NCBI GenBank assembly: GCA_027579435.1
Contig: JANBPK010001792.1
Location: forward strand, 1 to 10,484
Source of the DNA: Candolleomyces eurysporus
Taxonomy: Eukaryota; Basidiomycota; Agaricomycetes; Agaricales; Psathyrellaceae
Length of the DNA: 10,484 nucleotides
Reading direction: 5' to 3'
The notes under the pieces are model-generated. The model made no database searches. It saw nothing but the letters and a program-made list of their open reading frames with translations, and was not told the DNA's origin. The translations under genes and the position numbers were made by a program. Below are positions 1 to 8,600 of this stretch, piece by piece; within the stretch, counting starts at the first letter, position 1; the number at the start of each line of letters is the position of its first letter.

Positions 1-1435
1 GAAATCATCCTCCTGGCACAAAACATAGAACGAGCGCTTACGCTGTCGGAAGCCTTGTCTNGTTTTTGCTATTCGCTATTGGAACCATCATCTACTGCGC
101 AAAGATTATCCTGTCGATAAAGGAGCTGTTGTGCGTTGCTCGAACTCTTAAGATGGATGGCGATGGAAATGTCATGGGGGCTCTATGGTGTAATGGGAGC
201 TCAGTCTCTCAGACTGACTCCCCAAATTTTGGAATACACTTTAGAGATATACCCGACCATGCGCTGTCTTTTGCGTTTGGGATCATAGCTCAGCTCGTGT
301 TCTTTATTGCAGATGGCCTTTTGGTAAGGCTTTCTTCATGCCATAATAGCCCAGAGGCTGACTTCCTGCCTTTCTTTTCTTTACATAATTTAGGTGTACC
401 GATGCTATCTCATCTTCGTTGATAGACGAGCGGTTTATATACCCGTTATGGTTATCTACGCCATCTACGTCAGTGAGTATGAATTATATTATCCCGGGTA
501 AACACACACATACTTGTTCAATCATTTCAGCAATATCAATGATAGAGTTATATCCTACTCTCGAATTCCGGGACACTTACATGATTCCGGATCCTTTGTC
601 GGGATACGGTGTGATCACGGGTTTCGACAGTCTTCGAATGGGAGCAGAGACTGATCTGCGGAAAGCATGGTGGGCCATGTCTCTCATGACGAACATCATA
701 GTCACCGCCTCCATCGTTTCCCGTATTTTCCGTCAACTATACCTCACTGCTAGCTTCACTCGCACCACGTAGGTTAATTTTTATTTTGGGGCCTATTCAC
801 TGAATGGACCTCTGGAACATCCAGGCAATCCCTCGACGGCGATGGACAAGTCCCGCAAGAGAGTGATGGATGTGGTGGTGGAGAAGGTGACGGAGGGGTT
901 AAACGACGCTTGAAGATGCCAACTTGGATTCTCCAACTCCGGCGCAAAGGCAAAAATGTTATGCGTAGATGGAACTCGCAGTCGGTGTACACCAGTGTCG
1001 TCATCATACTGGTTGAAGCTGCCTTACCCCCTGCACTGTGCGGCATCTTTGCAGTGATTGCGTTCTACTCGTGGACCGACTATTTGGGTCGTCGGATGGT
1101 GTCACGTTTTTTCCAGGCGTCTTGGCTTGGGACTAGTGTACGTCGTTTTTCACTATGCGTGGTCTTGTGCGCATATCGGTACTCATCTTGTTTATGTTTA
1201 TATCACAAAGGTCTTGGCCCCACAACTCATCGTTATCCATGCTTTACAGAGTAGGCAGTACTCGATGCTCGAAGTTGCATCACTACTTCGTCCTGCGGGG
1301 ACAAATGAGGGACCTGTGAGACAGCCCATCATGTTCAGAGATCAACATGACATTGAGACGCAAGCAACGAATGAAGACTTGACCGCCAAGATAGGGTCTC
1401 CGGGCCCGTCCAGACGAGGTGAAGAGCATCCTTGA
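1..1435 (+). CDS. Multi-pass membrane protein of unknown function, basidiomycete family (5' end outside window)
   Basis: Five exons can be joined in frame: up to 323, 394-472, 531-768, 825-1070 and 1117-1435, with introns of 70, 58, 56 and 46 bases. All are GT-AG. The 1071 donor (GTGGAC) is weak, so that junction is the least certain. The visible protein is about 400 residues with roughly six or seven hydrophobic segments. Seen motifs include ADGLLVYRCYLIF across the first intron, AWWAMSLMTNIIVTASIV in exon 3, VEAALPPALCGIF in exon 4 and LAPQLIVIHAL in exon 5. From family knowledge, this order (ADGLLVYRCY, a W-rich helix followed by TNIIVT, an EAALPPA helix, then PQLI before a hydrophilic tail) is typical of abundant mushroom membrane proteins with no assigned function. 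A glycine-rich loop lies at the start of exon 4. Base 61 is N, and the reading upstream of about 66 is unclear. The start codon was not found. No substrate or role can be inferred. Confidence 0.75.
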
Positions 1436-1821
1436 GTCGACAGGATCCAGGCGAGAGTACTTCAATGTGGAGATGACGGAGAGCCAAGACCGCACTTATG
1501 GAAAAGCGTTTAATTTTATCGTACATCTTTTACCCATTCCCATTCGCCACAGGCATGCGGAACCATAATCCCTACGCTCGATCTTGTTGCTACTTACGCT
1601 CTGAGGCTCCCACCAATACCGAATTCGGTCTATCGGTGGAGGAACCAGGGAAACCAATATAACTCGTACTTGGAACAAGTGTCAAACAACGTCTACATGA
1701 TGCAAATGCTATTTCACCTTCTAAACGTCTTTTCTGACGCTCAAACGAACCGGATGAAACAAACGTAGGTATAGTTTTGTATCTCGTCTTCCCACTCAAA
1801 AAGTCCTTGCTCCAACATCAT
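1436..1821. other. Intergenic region between converging genes, no gene seen
   Basis: The membrane protein gene ends at 1435 and the AROM remnant ends at 1822 on the other strand, so this stretch should hold both 3' untranslated regions. Only short reading frames of about 60 to 70 codons occur, none with a recognisable domain. No RNA gene, repeat or clear terminator was seen. Confidence 0.6.
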
Positions 1822-3270
1822 CTATGCCTGCGCCCTATACCTCGTCAAAACCGTCGTGCCCAACTGTTCCTTGGGGCACTTCCTCCCAGTCCACAACTCA
1901 AACTGCACGTATCCCTGCTCCAACGACACCTCTACGCCCGGAACCCACACCCAATTACTCGACCCACTTTCTTTTGCCAGTCGCAACAGAGGCGTTTCTT
2001 CAGGTTTGTACGCCATGTCAACAACTACGGCTGGCCCATCGCGGTAGTCGAAGAGGGATTTAGGTAATGTGACTCCAGCTGCGACAGCGGTGCTATTGTT
2101 TGAAGGAGATGGGGATGGGGATGAGGCAGTGGTAGTAGCCGAGGCGGGGACAGTCGACACAATGATATTCAGCGTTTCCCCAGTCTCTCTCGCCAGCCCT
2201 TCCAAATCATCCACGACCTTCAACGTCTTGTCGACTCCTCCGCCTTCCTCTTCGTCCTGTTGTACACATAAACCGTGCCCACTCCCAAACTGTTGAGCGC
2301 ATAAATCGCCGCGCGAGCCGTACCACCCGCTCCGATAACCAAGCCCACGGACCCTTGCTGTCGTTGGATATCAGAAGCCGAAAGCCTTTGGGTAATGCTG
2401 GCTCTAATCCCAACCAGTCCGTGTTGTCGCCCACCAAAACCTTTCCGCTGCCTCCGTCTGCATTGGTGACCGTCTCGGGAATAATCGTGCTCACGGCCCC
2501 AATCTTCTCCGCCGCGTCCATCAACCTGTCAAGAAGCGGAATAACGTCCAACTTGAACGGAATTGTCACTGAAGCTCCTCCAAAGTCTGGTTCCGAAATC
2601 GCCACCTTGATCTCCTCCCCTACATCCTTCGTCTCCAACAGCTCGTAGTTGTGAGGAAGCCCCAACAATTTGAAAGCCGTGTTGTGCAGGGTAGGCGACA
2701 TCGAGTGACCTATCGGCGTTCCAAGAAGGTAGAATTTCTTGGCTGGCAGAAGTCCAAGGAGATGAAGAGCTTGTTGAATCTCCTTGAATGACAATTGGCC
2801 GGGAGCCGCCTTGTTAGGGAGCAAAGGATGGGAAACCGGCGTCAAGTTCGTGTTCAGAATCCTCGACATCTGGCCCTCGCCTCCCATATTGATCGAAATG
2901 AATGGTTGAGCATTAGGAAGCTTCCCAACCGAGGCCGCAAAGTCGTAGAGAGCAAAGTGTCCTGCAAGGTTTCAGCTTTCCCAACAATCTTGACGATACC
3001 ACCAACCCGACTGGCGATATCGTACTTCTCCTTGACGCCAGGCGCGTTCCACTTCATTCCACCACTCCAGTCATGCCAAGACGCGATGATCCACTCACAA
3101 CAGCAGCAACCGCGGTCGCAGTCAAGAACGCATCCGTCACAATCTCCATATCCACTTCTCGCCTTGAGCTGTCCAAGAGGCGAGACCTGCTCTGTAGTCT
3201 CCGTCTCCCTCACCTTACAGCCCATCCTCTCCAACACTTCCTTCGCAAACTTGGCATCTCCCTGTGACGA
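1822..3270 (-). pseudogene. aro1: AROM pentafunctional shikimate polypeptide, 3' remnant with internal deletion and frame breaks
   Basis: AROM normally joins DHQ synthase, EPSP synthase, shikimate kinase, dehydroquinase and shikimate dehydrogenase in one cytosolic chain. Read from high to low coordinates, three pieces are present. (a) About 3270-3095: roughly 58 residues of EPSP synthase, with [16 protein letters not shown] and [14 protein letters not shown]. (b) About 3090-2744: the C-terminal half of type I dehydroquinase, with [10 protein letters not shown] holding the catalytic His, [11 protein letters not shown] holding the Schiff-base Lys, and [10 protein letters not shown]. (c) 2743-1822: the whole shikimate dehydrogenase, with GTPIGHSMSPTLHN, GASVTIPFK (catalytic Lys), GDNTDWLG (catalytic Asp), the NADP loop [13 protein letters not shown] and the C-terminal AYKPEETPLL and PGVEVSLEQG. 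The end of EPSP synthase, all of shikimate kinase and the first half of dehydroquinase are missing, an estimated 400 residues. Frames change near 3159 (one extra base) and near 2958, 2410 and 2236 (one base short each). The catalytic residues survive, so the frame breaks may be sequencing errors. The internal deletion is harder to explain that way. Alternative: an intact gene damaged by assembly. Confidence 0.85.
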
Positions 3271-3501
3271 ATCCACCGCCTTCTGGGTCGAGGCCAACGA
3301 CGGTACCACAGATAGAGCCGCGTCGGCCGCCACCTTGATGGCGCGCTTTGACTTCCAGACGTCCTTGAAGTAGGCCTGGAAGAGATTCTCGTGTTGCTGC
3401 ACGTCCAGCCAAAGTCTAGGATGTCTTCCATACCCTTTCTTTGCAGAAAGAGACTGTGACCTGATGAGTTCATGAATCCTCATATTCAGAAATAACGACA
3501 C
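3271..3501 (-). other. Open reading frame leading into the AROM remnant, not recognised
   Basis: The frame that carries the EPSP synthase piece stays open upstream to about 3501, giving some 77 codons with helical-looking sequence such as [21 protein letters not shown] cannot match it to EPSP synthase, which normally has a Ser-Ser-Ala-Thr-Tyr-Pro region before QGDA, or to any other AROM domain. The only start for the whole frame is a GTG, which is unlikely in a fungus; an ATG lies a few codons further in. It may be a fragment of another gene joined to AROM, a degraded segment, or non-coding sequence. Confidence 0.35.
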
Positions 3502-3954
3502 ACACTAGAACACAAATAAATCGACTGGCGGTCACGTCTTTCTCTTTATCCGTGGCAAATCATCTTGAGGGTTGGAGGAGAGGGAGAGGGCCTACCCGTC
3601 GTTGTCGTTATTGCTCTCGAACGAAAACAAGTGGGTACGGGAAGCTTGCCCGGCTGAACGCCGAGACTCGTTGATCAAGATTATGTCACCCTGCATCTCT
3701 CAGTCGATCACCGCGAGCAACGTTTTCGCAAGAGCCCTCTCACCAGTTGTCCGGAAATTCGCTTCCTCTGAACCTTCACGCCGACGAGATCTACGTATTT
3801 GCCGGCTTCTGATGCATCGTAACGCGGCGGTTAGAGCCTCGAATCACAAGATCCACTTTAGCGCTACGTGCGGAATCGTACTCCTCTGCTTCGTGTGTTT
3901 GCGTTTCATCGTCATCACCTGCCCCTGTTCATCCCGCTCCCGGTTTGATGCTGA
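3502..3954. other. No confident gene
   Basis: An open plus-strand frame covers most of this stretch, but its product is rich in Arg, Ser and Cys, starts only at TTG, and shows no domain. The minus strand has no long frame. No splice arrangement linking it to the protein-like piece that follows was found. If the AROM remnant were an intact gene, its missing 5' domains would be expected here, and none is present. Confidence 0.5.
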
Positions 3955-4217
3955 ACGGTATGGAAGAGAGGCGTTCTTCGTCCGGGAGATGCGAGCAAAC
4001 CTTATCCATTCCCTCCATCCTGGGCGCTATACTCGTCTCCGTATTTCGAAGTCAGCGGAGACAAATTCACCATTGATACCGAACTCACTTCGGGGGNTTG
4101 AATGGTGCCCAATTTGCGATGATTCCTGCGCAGCATTACGGATTCGTCCGAAATCCATCGAGCTTCGATGATAACAAAAAATTCGTTACCTTTTCCGAAA
4201 TGTACAAGCTCACGTAG
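3955..4217 (+). pseudogene. Unidentified protein-like fragment interrupted at an N in a G run
   Basis: One plus frame is open from 3955 to 4096 and includes SWALYSSPYFEVSGDKF and TIDTELTSGG. Directly after the ambiguous base at 4097 the next frame continues sensibly with LNGAQFAMIPAQHYGF and FVTFSEMYKLT, then a stop at 4215-4217. One further base in the G run at 4092-4097 would join them into about 88 codons. The composition is that of a folded protein (balanced hydrophobic and aromatic residues, few Arg), unlike the surrounding frames. The family is not recognised. The segment has no start codon and may be a 3' exon or a stray fragment. If the N is simply removed, a different and less protein-like frame continues to 4171. 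Confidence 0.35.
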
Positions 4218-4644
4218 TTCAAGCAGCTATTCCCTGTCCATATAGATTCCTGCCCTGCGACGAGAGACCTGATCGAGCATTTGGCCTAACGTAGCTGTGG
4301 TAAGCAGACCTCGTGAATAGCATGTCTTTATGGTTTCTCACTTCCGCGCAGCATCACCCATCGACTCGGTCATAACCAAACTTCGATTATCATGATGTTC
4401 CATCGTTGAAGCGCATATTTTGCCACTAATCTCCCGTTTGTTCACTTCGGTTCTTCCACTGGCTTCATGATTATCTGCCGATCGCTGATTGAACTTGTTC
4501 TTAGTTTCCGGCGGGACTTCATGGAACTACAGCCCAAAGCTACCAGTATATAGTAGGTAAACGGCTGCAAGGAAACGATATATCATTAACGCCTCGTCCC
4601 TCCCACCTGTCCACCTCGGAAAGCACCAAGCAGGTATAGCCCCA
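4218..4644. other. No gene seen upstream of COX11
   Basis: No long frame or known motif was found on either strand. I searched it for the expected COX11 N-terminal features (a targeting peptide, a membrane helix, and a PLYR-like motif followed by a Cys) and did not see them. A possible donor site, GTATAG, lies at about 4634, just before the ATG at 4645, so a 5' untranslated exon could end there. Confidence 0.45.
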
Positions 4645-5534
4645 ATGTCTTTTCTCCCAAAATTTTGGTCGTCGCCCATGATCGGGTATATATCCGAATA
4701 CGTTCATCCGATGAAAGCTTTCACTTTCATTCTGAATGCCCCCCCTATACCTACTAATGTGGTTCTGATGGTTGATTTAGTGACATGCATATTCCTCTTG
4801 GTTCTGACAGGTTTCGCCCTCTTTATGAGTCCGGCCGTCTACCCTTCGCTGACCCCTTCCCGCCTATCTCTAGGAATACTCGCAGGAACACCCAAAGTCG
4901 GTATGGGTCGCTTCGAACCAGAGCGTCTCGTCCCCGTCGAAAACGCACGCCGAATCAAAGTCCATTTCAACGCGGACAGGTCGGAGCAACTTCCCTGGGC
5001 GTTCACACCTCAGCAAAAATTCGTCAGTGTTCTTCCTGGAGAGACCAGTTTGGCCTTTTATACGGCGAAGAATACGTCGGATAACGATATCATTGGGATT
5101 GCGACGTACAATGTCACTCCGGATCGGGTGCGTGCTCACTTTGCCGTGGTTGAGGCATTTGCTGACCACCCTGGCTCGGTTTCAATAGGTCGCTCCGTAT
5201 TTCTCCAAAGTCGAATGTTTCTGCTTCGAAGAACAAAAGCTCCTGGCCGGTGAAGAAGTCGACATGCCCCTACTCTTCTTCATCGACAAGGACATCCTGG
5301 ACGACCCTTCATGCAGGAACGTCGACGACGTCGTCCTCTCATACACCTTCTTCCGGTAATAACGCATTACTTATGCTTTTCTAATCATCCTCGATTAACA
5401 CGGTATCCTGCAGTGCGAGGCGTAACAAATACGGCCACCTAGAACCAGACGCAGAGGAAGACGTGGTCCAGAACTCTCTGGGCTTCGGCCAATACGAACA
5501 TGCGCCCAAGGCCGAGGACAGAAAATCGTCATAG
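4645..5534 (+). CDS. COX11: Cytochrome c oxidase assembly protein COX11 (copper chaperone), N-terminus uncertain
   Basis: COX11 is anchored in the mitochondrial inner membrane and delivers copper to the CuB site of Cox1. The intermembrane-space domain is clear in three exons: about 4874-5127, 5189-5355 and 5414-5534, with introns of 61 and 58 bases. Motifs seen are GTPKVGMGRFEPERLVPV, RIKVHFNADRSEQLPWAFTP, TAKNTSDNDIIGIATYNV, then APYFSKVECFCFEEQKL, which carries the copper-binding Cys-Phe-Cys pair, and PSCRNVDDVVLSYTFFR near the end. A good branch site and acceptor lie just before 4874, so an intron probably ends at 4873. Upstream, the frame stays open to an ATG at 4645. Those 76 codons contain a hydrophobic stretch around LVTCIFLLVLTGFALF but not the family's usual membrane helix with PLYR and a following Cys. 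The true 5' exon is therefore missing, displaced or highly divergent. The gene converges on the endonuclease gene, whose stop codon lies 71 bases further on. The C-terminal domain call is firm; the start is not. Confidence 0.85.
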
Positions 5535-5605
5535 TCGGCATTTGCATTCCACTAGACCAAAACTACAGTCATCTAGATGTACCATACTAACTAATACACA
5601 TATAC

Positions 5606-8600
5606 TCACTCCTCCGATCTCTGTCCATGCGCTCTATCATCCCCTTCTTCTGCCGTCTTTGCGGGACGCTTGACTGGTCGAGGTTTAGGTCTTGGCCGGA
5701 GTTCGACTTTAAGAGGTACCTCAACATTGACCGTCCCGTCACCATTCTCGTCGAACTCGCTTTCAGACTCTTGGCTCGTGATGTCCTGCTCCTTCGCCTT
5801 CCGCTTCCCTTTCGCNTTTTTTCGTAGCCGCTGCTTTCGCCGTTTTGGAGCCCGTCTCCGCGTCTTGCCCATCCTCGTCTGCATTACCACGAGCCTTCTT
5901 CTTTCCTTTGCCCTTCGCAGCTGACGTAGACGCAGCAGGAGCTTTCCTCCTCCTCTTCCTCGCAGGCTGCTGTCCGTCCCCATCCCCGTCCTTTTCTTTC
6001 TCTCCTTCCACTGCGACACTCCCCTCCCTCGACCCACCCACACCTGCGCCCACGCTCTTACTCCGACTCTTACTCCTTCTCTGTTCCATTCTCCTCTTCC
6101 TAAAATCCGACACGACCTCCTGCAATCTCTTACTCGCATATGCCTGCCTCTGTCTCGGCGCCATCGTCCCACCGCCCCCGCTTATGTCAAGGAAATCATT
6201 AAGGTTCCCCTGTCGGTTGAGTGCTTTGGCTTGGGAGCGTTTGTTCATTTTTTGGATTATGGGTAGGAGGAGGTCGTTGACTTTGGTTTGGGACCACGAG
6301 AGTTCTTCGCGTAAGAAGCTAGATAGGTGGAAGGGGGCATGTGAGTATATGTATCTGAAATTCAAACGAGAGAATGACTAGAGGCAAGGAGGAAACCGTA
6401 CCTGCGTAGACCGTCCAAGTCGGGAAGACCCCATTTGAAGGGTTCGTCAGAGTTGTCGACGGCGGGGTGGTAATATGCGTCGCGCTATGAGCCAGCCCAG
6501 TCAGTAAGAACCTGCAGCAACACTCCGGATGAGAGGGAGACGCACCACAGTTGTATTAGGCCAATCAGTCGACAAATACAGATCCTTAAATTTCTTCTTC
6601 TAAGCCAAATATTAGTGCCTCTCCGACCAAGAAATAGATGGAGATAAACTTACAAACATCCTCCGAAACTTCGTCCCACTCTCCTTCTCACTATCCTTCC
6701 CACTCTGCACCTTCATCCACCACTCCTTAAACTTCCATAGTCCATCCTTCCCCGGAAACTCTTTCAACAGCTCCATAGCCACAACTGGGCCCACCCCACT
6801 CAGCCCCTCCGTATAATCACTCCCCAACAAATACGCTAACTGGATTAGCGTATCTCTGTCTAACCCCAATTCGCGCTCGAGGTCAGCTGAGAGGAAGCAT
6901 TCGACAGTCTTGGATTGGTTGAACATGTTCTTGAAAACACGCGAGGCACCGAAGAGGAAGACGTCACTGTCGTCTGTGATCACTCCGTCAACCAGTCCTA
7001 GAGAGACGAGTTCGGCGCATTGGGCTTCAGCTTCCATCGGGGCCGTTATGTATGGGATGCCGAAGAGCCTGAGCATCGCCTACCAACCATCAAGCTGAGA
7101 TCCACGTTTCGTTCAGATAAGAGACAAGAAGAGGAGCACTCACCATGATCTGGCTAACCATCTGCTGCGTAACATCCTCCGCATCCCTCATCGCCGCCTT
7201 CTTCTGCTGGTTCAAAACATCAATCTCCTCATCAATCTCCCGCCTCACTTCACCCAAATCTCGTCCTTTGACCTGCGAAAGGAATCGCGCAAACTCGCCC
7301 TCCTCTGCATGCAAATCCATTTCAGCTGCTGCATCAAAGGCTTCTTCTTCGTGTGCTTGTTCTTGGTCTTGGAGTTGCTCTTCTTGTTCCTGGTGTCCAA
7401 GTATAGCGGTAACTTCAGGATGAGGAGAATCAAGCGCGGATGATGGAGACGGGGAACGAGAGGCGGGTATAAAGAGCGGGTTAGAGGGATCTTGGACCAA
7501 GCCAGACGAAGGGACTGGTAGAGGATTGGAAGGAACAGGAGGAAGGTCACTGCTAACAGGCAGACTTTGAGCCTGTACAGGTGATTTCGGACGCGTCGTT
7601 TCCGGCTCGATGGCGGGAGTACTTTGCTCAACGGGTATCTCTTCCATGTCGTCGTCAGAATCCTCGACTGCGATTGCAGAAGGCTCTGAGGCAATTCCGG
7701 GGGATATGATGATGGGATTCGAGGGCTGGATTTCAGAGGTTTGAGCAAGAGGAGCCGAAGAACGACTTTGAAAGGGCTTTGTTGGAGAAAGAAGGTCCGT
7801 TGGCGCAAATCTAACAGATTTGCTAGTATTATTTTCTACCGCAGGCTGCTGAGCAGGGGGGTTGGACAACGACTCCTCCTCCGACTCCTCCCTCTCCTCC
7901 ACCAGCTCGTTGCCCTCGCTCGGTGCCCGCATTTCGACTATCTCGTCCTCTTCCCTCCCAAATCCAATCTGGGAAGTGGGAGCTTCATCCGCCGGGATAT
8001 CAACAGCCTCCATATCTTCATCCGAATCATCCTCACTCCGAGCTTGAACATCCGGAGACGGCGCCTTGTTCGAAACCAAAAGCGAACTTGGCTGTCCGAA
8101 CATCGTCGAAGGATCAGACACCTTCCGAGTCGATGAATGCGACGAGTGCGCGAACTTCATAACCGTAGACAACCTGCTCGGCGTCTCGTACATGTCGTCA
8201 AAGTCATTGTTATCCTCTGTCGGCAACGCTGCTCTGGATTTCCGCTCAGGCGTCCGAGGTGAAGAGCGGTGGTGGGGACTATCGTCCAGAGTAATTGCAC
8301 TGGTGGAGGCGACGGGATGCGGACGTGTAGGTTTAGATTGCTTCGACTGGTCGAGAGAGGCTTGGATGGCGAATGCCAGAGCTTCGTCGTCGTCTTCGTC
8401 CTCTGCTGCTCTCGTTCCTTCTTCGTCCACGGCCATTTGTAGCAGCTCCTCTTCTGATAGATCGCTGTCGTTCATGAGGAACAAATCGTTGGTCTTGCGT
8501 TTCCGAACGATTGGACGGGATATAGATTCGAGCCCTTTCGAAGTGTTCCGCTTCGACAATGCAGTGAGTGCGTTTTCGCGTTGGTATGCTTGGAGGTCGG

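Noticed and set aside
723..772. Alternative 50-base intron in the membrane protein gene
   Set aside because: Using this donor and acceptor leads at once to a TAA stop. The intron 769-824 keeps the frame and gives a continuous product.
3060..3100. An intron from GTGAGT at about 3098 as the cause of the EPSP synthase to dehydroquinase jump
   Set aside because: Splicing from this donor would remove the dehydroquinase active-site His segment that follows immediately, and it cannot restore the missing shikimate kinase.
2795..3373. Plus-strand frame of 192 codons over the AROM remnant
   Set aside because: It lies opposite recognisable EPSP synthase and dehydroquinase sequence, and its product is Ser- and Pro-rich with no motif, so it is a shadow.
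1822..3501. A deliberately streamlined new fusion enzyme made of EPSP synthase, dehydroquinase and shikimate dehydrogenase pieces
   Set aside because: The EPSP synthase and dehydroquinase pieces are only partial folds and the frame breaks several times, so a working new fusion is unlikely.
3572..4171. Plus-strand frame of 199 codons as a single gene
   Set aside because: It starts at TTG, is rich in Arg and Cys without a domain, crosses the N at 4097, and competes with a better protein-like frame at 3955-4217.
5811..5825. Programmed ribosomal frameshift at the A run in RAD2
   Set aside because: The slippery-looking run contains an N, and removing the N restores a normal frame. No pseudoknot or other stimulator was sought or is needed.
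5845..6381. Plus-strand frame of 178 codons opposite the RAD2 tail
   Set aside because: Its long Pro, Ser and Leu runs are the complement of the Lys- and Arg-rich RAD2 C-terminus. No domain is present.
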